In this document: positions 20,880 through 28,981 of the stretch, in pieces
Layout: every line of letters starts with the position of its first letter
How positions within the stretch are numbered: position 1 is the first letter of the stretch
From: a virus
Virus record (IMG/VR): IMGVR_UViG_3300045996_000599
Location: 1-39,605 of that record
DNA length: 39,605 nt
Strand: one strand, 5' to 3'
Notes under the pieces: generated by a model
Told to the model about the DNA's origin: nothing
Database searches by the model: none
The model's input: the letters and a program-made list of their open reading frames with translations, nothing else
Program-made: the position numbers and the translations under genes

Positions 20880-20984
20880 CCTTTGCCGGGCAAGTCGCTC
20901 AACACCTCCACCGCTTGCATAGCACCGGAGCGCACGCCCGCGCATCTATCCCGCCCGCTTCGGGCAATCCTTCCGGAGATCGAC

Positions 20985-21221
20985 ATGGACGAGCGCGAAC
21001 TGACGTTTGGTGAAAAGGCCGTCGGCCTCACCTTCAACCCGAGCAACAACCTCGAGGTCGACCAGATCAAGCGCGAGTTCGCCGCGATCATCGACACGCT
21101 GCACCAGCGCCGATCCAGTCCCGACACCAGCGGCGATCAGGCTCGCATGCTGTCGATCGCCATCACCGAAGCTCAGACCGCGCAGATGTGGGCCGTGAAG
21201 GCCGTCACCTGGCGCGGCTGA
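20985..21221 (+). CDS. Acb2/Tad1-like hairpin protein (candidate anti-CBASS/anti-Thoeris)
   Basis: 78 aa from ATG 20985 (CGGAGA upstream). The sequence is two helices: FGEKAVGLTFNPSNN…VDQIKREFAAIIDTL, and DQARMLSIAITEAQTAQMWA, ending VKAVTWRG. The S.AIT..Q.A.MWA.KA ending and the EKAVGLTFNPS start are familiar from small phage proteins now grouped in the Acb2/Tad1 hairpin family (formerly DUF7681), some of which sequester cyclic oligonucleotide signals. Family membership is from memory, not a search, and sponge activity is not implied for every member. It is the first gene after the late terminator. Confidence 0.55.
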   Translation: MDERELTFGEKAVGLTFNPSNNLEVDQIKREFAAIIDTLHQRRSSPDTSGDQARMLSIAITEAQTAQMWAVKAVTWRG

Positions 21222-21457
21222 TAGCGCATTTCTCCCGCCACCTCCGACCCATCGCAGCCAGCACGGCCCGTCAGGGCAAGGCCACCGGGATCGCGTGGCG
21301 CATGCCTTCGCAGCTCCAGTGGCAGGACACGTAACGGCTGCAGCACCCGACGTAGTGACGACGCGGCCGGAGTCTCCCCGGCAGGCGGGCGGGCGGGCGG
21401 CACTCACCGTAGAAGCCTGGCCGGAGCGCGAGGCCGAATGAACAAAAGGAGTTCGCC
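21222..21457 (+). other. Non-coding gap before the late structural genes
   Basis: 236 bp without a credible gene. It contains a G-rich tract GGCGGGCGGGCGGGCGG at 21384-21400 that could form a two-tier G-quadruplex, and no obvious terminator. A packaging or leader function is possible but not shown. Confidence 0.4.
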
Positions 21458-21526
21458 ATGCCGCTGCTGATCCCGCTGTTCCTGTTCTGGCTGCCGATGG
21501 CGCTGTTCCTCGGCATCCGCCCCTGA
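21458..21526 (+). CDS. 22-aa hydrophobic microprotein
   Basis: ATG 21458 lies 6 nt after AAAGGAG (21445-21451). The 22-codon frame encodes an almost wholly hydrophobic peptide (starts MPLLIPLFLFWLPMALF, ends with Arg-Pro) and stops 10 bp before the next gene. It would be a single membrane helix. The strong ribosome site is the main evidence. The function is unknown. Confidence 0.5.
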   Translation: MPLLIPLFLFWLPMALFLGIRP

Positions 21527-21536
21527 AAGATCACCC

Positions 21537-21866
21537 ATGGCCAAAGAATCCAACAACACCGACACGCTGCTGAACGCCGTCACAACCACTGGCGCCGGCT
21601 CTTCCCGATCCGGCCGCTCTGGCGCAAAGACTTTCCAGGCATGGGGCGCGACGACGGCGGGCGCGGGTTCGGCCACCATCGCCGTGCAGGGCAGCAACGA
21701 CCAGGGCCAGACGGCCTGGGACACCATCGGCACGATTACCCTGACGCTGGGCACTGCGGTGACGAGCGACAGCTTCACCAGCGATGACCGCTACGCCGTT
21801 TTGCGCGGCAACGTGACCGCCATCAGCGGCACGGGCGCTGCTGTCACTCTGACGATGGGGTACTGA
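21537..21866 (+). CDS. Small beta-rich virion-like protein
   Basis: 109 aa, Ser/Thr/Gly/Ala-rich with alternating beta pattern (AKTFQAWGATTAGAGSATI; TAWDTIGTITLTLGTAVT; YAVLRGNVTAIS), ending VTLTMGY. It resembles small decoration- or fibre-associated beta-sandwich proteins. It precedes the SGNH tailspike with a 1-bp gap. A structural role is inferred. Confidence 0.6.
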   Translation: MAKESNNTDTLLNAVTTTGAGSSRSGRSGAKTFQAWGATTAGAGSATIAVQGSNDQGQTAWDTIGTITLTLGTAVTSDSFTSDDRYAVLRGNVTAISGTGAAVTLTMGY

Positions 21867-21867
21867 G

Positions 21868-23328
21868 ATGGCAGTCAGCATCAACCGCCAGAGAGCGGGA
21901 ACCCCGAGCGCCGACATTGACCGCGTCCAGTATTGGGCTCGCACGTTTCCCGGGGCGCAGCCGCGGTTCGATGTGATGGCGGCCCCGCCAACTATCACCT
22001 TCGGCGGCAACACCAGCAGTGTCAATGCATCAAAGGTCAACGGCGCGACCGACTTCAACGCCCAGAACGCGGTCTTCGACCATCAGGGCTCCGTCTTCCT
22101 GAACGAGACGGCAGCGGGCGGCTATCCGATTCGCACGCCCAACCACATCACGACTAGCGCCGGAGCCAAGAGCGGAGGATCGGCGCCGATCAGGGCTCGA
22201 TTCATGACCGACGCGGCGTCGGTGGATTTTGCTTTCTACGATTCGCAATACAGCCAGTTCAACCTGCTGGTCGATGGGCAGTTCATTGCGCGGGACCGCA
22301 CTGCGGTTTTCCGCAACAGCGGCAACTACCGCTACGTGAAGGCCGACTTCGGGACGAACGCCACGACTTACGGGAAGGCGTCGACCTCAACCTCCATCAC
22401 GAGCGCCGGCACGGGCTACGCCGTGGGTGACGTGGTGACGTTCGACGGCGGCTCTGGTGCTGCCGCAGGGACGCCGTTGACGATGGTTGTCGCGCAGCTG
22501 TCGGGCTCGGCGGTGGCCGGCTTGGACGTGGTGAACAAGGGTGCCTATACCAGCCAGCCCACCGGCACCATGAGCCAGGCGTCCACCACGGGTGCGGGAA
22601 CCGGCCTGCAGATCACCGCCGCCTTCTTCCATCCGGAGCATTCGGTCAACCGCATGCGTCGAATCGAGCTGGTCTACTCGCAGCCTGCGAAGTTCCTGGG
22701 CATCGTGGTCCCGTCGAACAACGGGATTGTGCTGCCGTGCGCAGTGCCCGCCGCGGCGCCGAAGGTGGCGTTCATCGGTGACTCGATCACCATTGGCACC
22801 TACCTGCAGTACGGGGCCTCGCACATCGGATCGAGCATCGCCCAGCGCCTGGGCTGGTGGGACCGGCACATCGTCTCGGGCATCGGCGGCACTGGCTGGA
22901 ATGCGGGCACCACGCCATGGTCGCACGCGAACCGCATCCAGGACTTCATCGACTACGACGCCGACGTGTATGTGTTCATCGGTTCGCAGAACGACACCGC
23001 CGGCACGGCCCTGGAAGGCAAGATCCGCGACACCCTGAACGCCCTCATGGCCGCGCGCCCCGACGCCTACGTGGTGGGCATCGGCAACATCCTGGGCGGC
23101 AGCACATCGCTGGCCGCGTCAATCGAGACCGGGTTCGCGGCCGCATCGCATCAGTCGCGGTTGCGGTTCATCAACAACCAGAGTCCGAACCCATGGATCA
23201 ACGCCGCTCATTCGACAAGCTGGACCGTCACGGGTGACGCCAACCACTTGTCTCAGGCCGGCATGGATCGTTTTGCCGACATCGCTGCTGAACATATCGC
23301 TCAGGCGGTGTTGGGAATGGCACTCTGA
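21868..23328 (+). CDS. Tailspike with SGNH/GDSL esterase domain
   Basis: 486 aa. The first ~290 residues are beta-rich, Gly/Thr-rich and spike-like. From residue ~297 an SGNH hydrolase follows: block I VAFIGDSIT with Ser306, block II GIGGTGW (Gly341), block III GSQND (Asn375), block V DANHLS with Asp457 and His460. Such spikes remove acetyl groups from O-antigen or capsule during adsorption. The gene lies upstream of the terminase rather than with the other fibre at 518, so the virion probably has two receptor-interacting proteins. The substrate is unknown. Confidence 0.85.
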   Translation: MAVSINRQRAGTPSADIDRVQYWARTFPGAQPRFDVMAAPPTITFGGNTSSVNASKVNGATDFNAQNAVFDHQGSVFLNETAAGGYPIRTPNHITTSAGAKSGGSAPIRARFMTDAASVDFAFYDSQYSQFNLLVDGQFIARDRTAVFRNSGNYRYVKADFGTNATTYGKASTSTSITSAGTGYAVGDVVTFDGGSGAAAGTPLTMVVAQLSGSAVAGLDVVNKGAYTSQPTGTMSQASTTGAGTGLQITAAFFHPEHSVNRMRRIELVYSQPAKFLGIVVPSNNGIVLPCAVPAAAPKVAFIGDSITIGTYLQYGASHIGSSIAQRLGWWDRHIVSGIGGTGWNAGTTPWSHANRIQDFIDYDADVYVFIGSQNDTAGTALEGKIRDTLNALMAARPDAYVVGIGNILGGSTSLAASIETGFAAASHQSRLRFINNQSPNPWINAAHSTSWTVTGDANHLSQAGMDRFADIAAEHIAQAVLGMAL

Positions 23329-23409
23329 GTGCTCGCCAACCCTTACTTCTGGCTCACCCTCGCAGCATCGCTTGCGATTGAGATTGCCCTTGTGAGGGCG
23401 TTTACCTGA
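23329..23409 (+). CDS. Possible 26-aa membrane peptide
   Basis: GTG 23329 follows the tailspike TGA directly. The 26-codon frame (NPYFWLTLAASLAIEIALVRA core) is one hydrophobic helix. There is no clear ribosome site, so it would depend on coupling. Speculative. Confidence 0.3.
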   Translation: MLANPYFWLTLAASLAIEIALVRAFT

Positions 23410-23467
23410 CCTGGCAGCTCCAGGGTCGCCACATGAGGCCACCAACCCGCAAGGGAGTGGCGAAGAA

Positions 23468-23731
23468 ATGGCAGCACGACTGAACAAACTGCACACGGAG
23501 GAAATCCGGGCAAAGATCCAGGCAAGTCAGCTCATAAACGTCTTGCAGAATCACGCACTTAGCGGAGAAGGCGAGATCACGCCGACGCGCATGAAGGCCA
23601 TCGAGATTCTTCTGCGTAAGTCGGTGCCTGACCTGAGCGCGATCACCCTTTCAGGGGACGCCGAGAACCCGCTGCACACGGTCGCTCGCATCGAGCTGGC
23701 GCCCATGGCCGATGACGACAGCACGGATTGA
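23468..23731 (+). CDS. Candidate small terminase subunit
   Basis: 87 aa. RAKIQASQLINVLQNHALSG, then EITPTRMKAIEILLRKSVPDLSAITL is the pattern of short phage proteins encoded immediately upstream of TerL. The gene overlaps terL by 20 bp. It is shorter than classical TerS and lacks an obvious long oligomerisation domain, but by position and helical DNA-binding look it is the best TerS candidate. Confidence 0.65.
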   Translation: MAARLNKLHTEEIRAKIQASQLINVLQNHALSGEGEITPTRMKAIEILLRKSVPDLSAITLSGDAENPLHTVARIELAPMADDDSTD

Positions 23732-25025
23732 GCTTCCCAAGAAGCTGATCCCCGTCTTCTCGGGAGAGGCTGACGTTCGCGGCGCCTGGGGAGGCCGCGG
23801 CAGCGCCAAGACCCGCAGCTTTGCCACGATGATCGCCGTGCGCGGCTACATCTACGGCAAGGCCGGCGTCTCGGGGATCCTGGTGTGCGGGCGGCAGTTC
23901 ATGAACTCGCTGGACGACTCCTCGCTCGAGGAGTGCAAGCGGGCAATCGAGAGCGAGCCGTTCCTGGCGGCCTACTACGAGGTGGGCGACAAGTACATCA
24001 AGAGCCGCGACGGGCGCATCGGCTTCGCCTTCGTCGGCCTGGACCGAAACATCGCCTCGATCAAGTCCAAGGGCCGGATCCTGATCTTCTGGGTGGACGA
24101 GGCCGAGCCCGTCACCGACGAAGCCTGGACGACGCTGATCCCGACGCTGCGCGAAGAGGGCGAGGGCTGGAACGCAGAACTCTGGGTGACGTGGAACCCC
24201 AAGCGCAAGACGGCGCCGGTGGAAAAGCGCTTCCGGGCGGCGAACGATGCGCGCTACAAGGTGGTGGAGCTGAACTGGCGGGACAACCCGAAGTTCCCCG
24301 CCAAGCTCGAGCGAGATCGCCAGCGCGACCTGGCCGAGCGGCCGGATCAGTACGAGCACATCTGGGAGGGCGGCTACGTCACGGTTGTGGAGGGCGCCTA
24401 CTTTGCCTCGCACCTGACCGCGGCCAAGCAGCAGGGGCGCATCGGCAAGGTGGCGGCGGACCCGCTGCTGACGCTGCGCGCCTTTGTGGACATCGGCGGC
24501 ACCGGTGCCAAGGCCGACAACTTCGTGATCTGGATCGCGCAGTTCGTCGGGCGAGAGATCCGGGTGCTCGACCACTACGAGGCGCAGGGCCAGCCGTTGG
24601 AGACCCACCTGGTGTGGATGCGCTCCAAGGGCTACCTGCCGGGCAAGGTGCAGTTCTGGCTGCCGCACGACGGCGACACGCAGGACAAGGTGCACGACGT
24701 GAGCTACCGCAGCGCGCTGGAAGGCGCCGGCTATGTGGTGGAGGTCGTGCCGAACCAGGGCAAGGGAGCGGCGAGCCTGCGCATCGAGGCGACGCGGCGG
24801 CTGTTCCCGGCCATGTGGTTCAACGACGAGACGACCGAAGCCGGCCGGGCCGCGCTGGGCTGGTATCACGAAAAGCGCGACGAGGCGCGGGGCATCGGGC
24901 TGGGGCCTGAGCATGACTGGGCGTCGCACTCGAGCGATGCCTTCGGGCTGATGGCGATCGTGTACGAGGCGCCGAGCGGCCAGCCGATGCAGAAACTGAA
25001 CTACGCAAAGAGGATGACCGCGTGA
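23712..25025 (+). CDS. terL: Terminase large subunit
   Basis: 437 aa. ATPase: Walker A GGRGSAKT (27-34), Walker B ILIFWVDE (123-130), coupling motif TWNP (160-163). Nuclease: FVDIGG with Asp260, and a C-terminal SHSSDAFGLM Asp as a further metal ligand. The layout matches PBSX/P22-type Terminase_3/6C proteins. With portal and capsid downstream and no cohesive-end signals seen, headful packaging is likely. It is the most reliable marker gene of this phage. Confidence 0.95.
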   Translation: MTTARIELPKKLIPVFSGEADVRGAWGGRGSAKTRSFATMIAVRGYIYGKAGVSGILVCGRQFMNSLDDSSLEECKRAIESEPFLAAYYEVGDKYIKSRDGRIGFAFVGLDRNIASIKSKGRILIFWVDEAEPVTDEAWTTLIPTLREEGEGWNAELWVTWNPKRKTAPVEKRFRAANDARYKVVELNWRDNPKFPAKLERDRQRDLAERPDQYEHIWEGGYVTVVEGAYFASHLTAAKQQGRIGKVAADPLLTLRAFVDIGGTGAKADNFVIWIAQFVGREIRVLDHYEAQGQPLETHLVWMRSKGYLPGKVQFWLPHDGDTQDKVHDVSYRSALEGAGYVVEVVPNQGKGAASLRIEATRRLFPAMWFNDETTEAGRAALGWYHEKRDEARGIGLGPEHDWASHSSDAFGLMAIVYEAPSGQPMQKLNYAKRMTA

Positions 25026-25210
25026 ACATCGACTGGAGCGCGGCTCACTTCTCCGCCGACGAGGCCGCAATCGTCCTTGACGCTGCCGCCGACGAATTCG
25101 ACCGCCGCGCCATGCTCCCGACGATCGCGCCGGGCGCCGAACGGACCCGCGTGATGGCCTGTGCTCAGTGGCTGCGCGACATGGCCCATGACTTGAGGAA
25201 TCCCGAGTGA
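25022..25210 (+). CDS. Small hypothetical protein between terminase and portal
   Basis: 62 aa from GTG 25022 (overlaps the terL stop). It is one helical domain (FSADEAAIVLDAAADEFDRRAM; GAERTRVMACAQWLRDM). Coupled to both neighbours. No function is recognised. Confidence 0.6.
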   Translation: MNIDWSAAHFSADEAAIVLDAAADEFDRRAMLPTIAPGAERTRVMACAQWLRDMAHDLRNPE

Positions 25211-25431
25211 ACGCTGATGAAATTCTCCATGTGCTGCGCCTGGTGGCGATGGGGCGCGTGAACCACCCCGAGCAGGTGCGCTTTGCCGAGCTGCTGGCCG
25301 AGCGCCTGGCCGACAAGCCGCTGCCGGTGGTGGATGTGCCCGCGCCGGTGGAGATCGCGCTCGTGTCCGAGGGTGAGCCCGCTGCCGCCGAAGCCAAGCG
25401 CCGCGGCCGACCGCCGAAGAAAGCTGACTGA
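25207..25431 (+). CDS. Small protein with AT-hook-like basic tail
   Basis: 74 aa from GTG 25207. The helical N-terminus (EILHVLRLVAMGRVNHPEQVRFAELLAERL) is followed by a Pro/Val linker and the basic end KRRGRPPKK, an AT-hook core (RGRP). The last base of its stop is the first base of the portal ATG. A DNA-contacting role near the packaging motor is conceivable but speculative. Confidence 0.6.
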   Translation: MNADEILHVLRLVAMGRVNHPEQVRFAELLAERLADKPLPVVDVPAPVEIALVSEGEPAAAEAKRRGRPPKKAD

Positions 25432-27620
25432 TGGCAAAGATGGACGAAGCGCGCCTGTTGACCATCCTGCAAGCGCAGGAGGACAACTCGGCCCAATTCA
25501 CCTGGGGCATCCTGGCCGCCGAGCGCGAAGCCTCCATGCGGGAATACCACCGCATGCCCTATGGCACCGAGCAAGAGGGCTGGTCGCAGATCGTCACCTC
25601 CGACGTGCAGGACACGGTGGAATGGATGCTGCCGGCGCTGCTCAAGATATTCACCAGCACCGACCAGGCCGTCAGCTTCGACCCGGTCAGCCAGGAGGAT
25701 GTGAAGGGCTCCCAGCAGGCCACCGACGCCTGCAACTACGTCTTCTACAAGCAAAACGACGGCTTCCTGACCCTATACACCGCGTTCAAGGACGCCCTCA
25801 CGGTCAAGAACTGCGCCGTGATGTGGCGCAAGGAGAAAAAGCGCGTCAAGAAGGTAATCCCGGTCAAGGGCGCCACGCCCGAGATGCTGGCCATGCTGCT
25901 GGCCGAGGCCGGAGACGACGCCGAGATCGAGGCGGCCACCAGCACTCCCATGATCGACGCGGCCACCGGGCTGCAGATCGACCTGGTGGACGCGCGCATC
26001 GCCACCTACGAGGAGCGCACGCAGGTCAAGGTCGAGGCGTTCCCGCCCGAGCAGCTGCTGATCAAGCGCGACTGGACCAGCCCGATGCTGCAGGACTGCC
26101 CCTACGTGGCGCGAAACCTGCCCGTCACGCTGTCCGACCTCAAGGAGATGGGCTTCACGGTCACGGCCGACGATCTGTCGGACTCGGACAACTCCAACGT
26201 CAGCGCCGACAAGAACTTCCGCGACACCCGCAACGGCTCGGCCGACGACAGCACCGCCGCCGATGTGGCGATCGACAGCGACGACGAGAGCCAGACCGAA
26301 GGCTTCCTGCGCATCGAATACGTGCTGGTGGACTTCGACGGCGACGGCATCGCCGAGCGCCGCTGCATCTATCGCCTCAAGAACAAGATCCTCAGCAACG
26401 ACGAGTGCGAGGATGTGCCGTTTGCCACTGCCTCGCCCATCCTGAACCCGCACCGGTGGGACGGCATGAGCGTGGCCGAGACGGTCAGCGACCTGCAGAA
26501 GCTGCGCACCGAGCTGACCCGGCAGATGGTCAACAGCGCGGTGCTGGCCAACAACCCGCGCACCAAGGTGCTCACCGACGCCAACTGGAGCCCGCTGGCG
26601 AACGTGGACGACCTGCTCACCTCGGCGCCAGGCCGCATCCTGCGCCAGCGCACCGGCGACGCCATCCAAGAGCATGTGACGCCGTGGGTCGGCGGCCAGA
26701 TGTTCCCGATGCTCGAGTACATCGACCACATGCGCGAGCAGCGCACCGGTGTATCGCGCGCCCAGCAGGGCATCGATGCCAACGCGCTGCGCCACGACCG
26801 CACCGCGGCCGAGGTGATGCAGACGGCCAACGCCGCGGCGGCGCGCATCGAGCTGATCGCGCGGATCTTTGCCGAGACGCTGGTCAAGCCGATCTTCAAG
26901 GGCATCTTCAAGCTGCTGGCTGAGGGCGACATCGGCAAGCTGGCCTTCCGCCTGCGCAATGAGTTCGTGGAGTTCGACCCGAGCGAATGGCGCGACGGCT
27001 ACGACATGACGATCAATGTCGGCCTGGGCACCGGCGACAAGGGCCAGCAGGCAGCCATCCTGCAGGCGATCTTCCAGCAGCAGGCCATGATCGGCCAGTC
27101 GCCGCTGGGCAAGATGCTGATCAAGCCCAAGAACATCTTCAACACGGTTGCCAAGATCGTGGAGAACGCCGGCTTCAAGAACGTTGGCGACTTCTACCAG
27201 GACCCCGGCGAGGAGCCGATGCCCGAAGGCGGTCCGCCGCCGGAGATGCAGCTCGAGCAAATGCGCCTGCAGGCCGACGCGCAGAAGTTCCAGGCCGAGA
27301 CCCAGCGTCTGCGCGAGGTCGAGCAGATGAAGATCCAGGCCAAGCTGACCGAAACGCAGGGCCAGCTGGAGCTGCAGGCGGCCAACGACGCCCGCGACGG
27401 CGAGCGCTCCATGATGGAGGCCGCCCACAAGGCCGAGATCGAGCGCATGCAGCTGGAGTTGGATCGCTACAAGACCGACGCGGACAACCAGACGCGCATC
27501 CAGGTGGCCCTGATCAACCAGCAGGGCAGGGCGCAGGCCGCGGCCCAGAACGCCGCCATACGGCAGCAGCAGCAACAGGATTTCGATGACCGAGCAGCAG
27601 ATCAGCAACCGCGGACTTGA
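25431..27620 (+). CDS. P22-like portal protein
   Basis: 729 aa. The N-terminal block (SMREYHRMPYGTEQEGWSQIV, then DTVEWMLPALLKIF) and the core (EYVLVDFDGDGIAERRCIYRL; ASPILNPHRWDGMSVAETV; QQGIDANALRHDRTAAEVM) are the familiar parts of P22-type portals. The last ~130 residues are Gln-rich coiled coil (EMQLEQMRLQADAQKFQAET), like the P22 portal barrel. It forms the dodecameric DNA channel to which TerL and the tail dock. The size fits P22 gp1 (725 aa). Confidence 0.93.
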   Translation: MAKMDEARLLTILQAQEDNSAQFTWGILAAEREASMREYHRMPYGTEQEGWSQIVTSDVQDTVEWMLPALLKIFTSTDQAVSFDPVSQEDVKGSQQATDACNYVFYKQNDGFLTLYTAFKDALTVKNCAVMWRKEKKRVKKVIPVKGATPEMLAMLLAEAGDDAEIEAATSTPMIDAATGLQIDLVDARIATYEERTQVKVEAFPPEQLLIKRDWTSPMLQDCPYVARNLPVTLSDLKEMGFTVTADDLSDSDNSNVSADKNFRDTRNGSADDSTAADVAIDSDDESQTEGFLRIEYVLVDFDGDGIAERRCIYRLKNKILSNDECEDVPFATASPILNPHRWDGMSVAETVSDLQKLRTELTRQMVNSAVLANNPRTKVLTDANWSPLANVDDLLTSAPGRILRQRTGDAIQEHVTPWVGGQMFPMLEYIDHMREQRTGVSRAQQGIDANALRHDRTAAEVMQTANAAAARIELIARIFAETLVKPIFKGIFKLLAEGDIGKLAFRLRNEFVEFDPSEWRDGYDMTINVGLGTGDKGQQAAILQAIFQQQAMIGQSPLGKMLIKPKNIFNTVAKIVENAGFKNVGDFYQDPGEEPMPEGGPPPEMQLEQMRLQADAQKFQAETQRLREVEQMKIQAKLTETQGQLELQAANDARDGERSMMEAAHKAEIERMQLELDRYKTDADNQTRIQVALINQQGRAQAAAQNAAIRQQQQQDFDDRAADQQPRT

Positions 27621-27882
27621 AGCCAGCCAGGTGCTCGAGAGCGCCGCCTACCGCGAGGCCATGGAGGCGCTGAAAGCGTCGATCGTGGCCAAGTGGAAGG
27701 AGTGCAGCCTGCGCGACAAGGAGGGCCAATCCCTGACCCTGCAGATGATGAAGCTGGCCGACACCTTCGAGCAGCTGCTCGCCGGGTTTGTCGAGGCGGG
27801 CAAGTTCGCCAGCCACAAGCTGGACATCGACAAGCTCAGGAATGAATCGGTGGCGCAGCGAGTCATGCGCCGCGTGCTTTAA
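27586..27882 (+). CDS. Hypothetical protein following portal
   Basis: 98 aa; the first 35 bp overlap the end of the portal gene. It is helical (EASQVLESAAYREAMEALKAS; LTLQMMKLADTFEQLLAGFV). This short protein type recurs between portal and scaffold in related podoviruses. It may assist head assembly; unknown. Confidence 0.65.
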   Translation: MTEQQISNRGLEASQVLESAAYREAMEALKASIVAKWKECSLRDKEGQSLTLQMMKLADTFEQLLAGFVEAGKFASHKLDIDKLRNESVAQRVMRRVL

Positions 27883-27978
27883 CCGGCAGGCACCTGCCAA
27901 TTCTGGGCCTCCGCTGCGAAGCGTGCCCGAAGCCCGCCCTGGTGCCGTGGGGGTGGGTTCAGACCTGAAAGCGAAAGC

Positions 27979-28947
27979 ATGTCACTGCAAGACGGACAAG
28001 CCGACAACGGCCCCGGCGACTTTGACGACCTGGCTCAATTCCTTGTCGACAACCCCGAGGCCGACACCGAGGACGAGAGCCAACCCTCCGAGGAATCCCC
28101 CGAGGACAACTCCGAAGAGCAAACCGAGGACGCACCTGCTGACGAGGAGGCCGAAGACGCCGAATCCGAGAAGCCCAAAGAGCAGACAAGCGGCCTGAAA
28201 TTCAAAGTCCCGGTCAAGGGCGAGGACGGGTCGGACACCACGATCGAGGTGGACGAAAAGGAACTGATCGCCGGCTACCAGCGCCATGCGGACTACACCC
28301 GCAAGACGCAGGATCTGGCGAACCGGGAACGCGAAGTCACCCAGCAGGTGGCGGCCAAGCTCGAAGAGGGCCGGGACCACTACCTGCAGCAGGCGCAGCT
28401 GGCACGCGCTGCCGTCCTGCAACTCGCGGGCCTGAAAAGCCCTCAAGAGATGGCGCAACTGGCGCAAACCGACCCTGCCGCATGGGTGGCCGAGTCGCAG
28501 CGGGCCAATGCCATCCAGTCCGTGCTGTCGCAGCTTGAGCAGGGGATGACCCATGAGCAGCAGCTCGCTCAGGCCAAGCAGCAGGAGGAGGCGCAGCGCG
28601 AGATCTCCCGCGCCTGGGGCGTGCTCGGCCAGCAGGGGATCGACAAGCCCAAGCTGGTCGAGATCTACGACAAGGTGAGCACCAAGTACGGCATCCCCAA
28701 GGGCATGCTCGAAGGGCTGACCAACCCTCAGGCGGTCCTGATCATGCGGGATGCGCTGGCTTACCAGGGCCTCAAGGACAAGAAGGCGCAGGTGACGGCC
28801 AAGGTGAAAGAAGCACCGAAGCTGCCGCCGCAGCGCCAGAGCGTGCCAAAGAACGAACAGCGAAACCAGCAGCTGAACAAGCGCTTTGCCACCGGCAAGG
28901 CCAAGCTCGGCGACCTGGCCGCGTTCATCGCAAACAACGACCTCTAG
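27979..28947 (+). CDS. Scaffolding protein
   Basis: 322 aa, very acidic N-terminal third (repeated EDE/EE runs through about residue 70), then helical charged regions (ELIAGYQRHADYTRKTQDLAN; LARAAVLQLAGL) and a basic C-terminus (VPKNEQRNQQLNKRFATGK). Acidic, helical with a basic tail and directly before the capsid gene is the signature of internal scaffolds that guide procapsid assembly and leave. There is no protease motif. Confidence 0.85.
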   Translation: MSLQDGQADNGPGDFDDLAQFLVDNPEADTEDESQPSEESPEDNSEEQTEDAPADEEAEDAESEKPKEQTSGLKFKVPVKGEDGSDTTIEVDEKELIAGYQRHADYTRKTQDLANREREVTQQVAAKLEEGRDHYLQQAQLARAAVLQLAGLKSPQEMAQLAQTDPAAWVAESQRANAIQSVLSQLEQGMTHEQQLAQAKQQEEAQREISRAWGVLGQQGIDKPKLVEIYDKVSTKYGIPKGMLEGLTNPQAVLIMRDALAYQGLKDKKAQVTAKVKEAPKLPPQRQSVPKNEQRNQQLNKRFATGKAKLGDLAAFIANNDL

Positions 28948-28981
28948 TCATCGCTGAGAAGCGACCCGAAAGGAAAGAATC

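Noticed and set aside
21384-21400. G-quadruplex as a packaging signal
   Set aside because: GC-rich DNA often has such tracts; only three runs reach three Gs and there is no other support.
23643-25754. 703-codon open frame on the minus strand opposite the terminase
   Set aside because: It lies antisense to terL, whose motifs are intact. Long antisense frames are expected in GC-rich genes; no ribosome site or recognisable domain.
25773-27608. 611-codon open frame antisense to the portal
   Set aside because: Composition is that of a GC-rich shadow frame (His/Leu/Val/Gly-rich, no motifs) and the sense strand encodes a clear P22-like portal.
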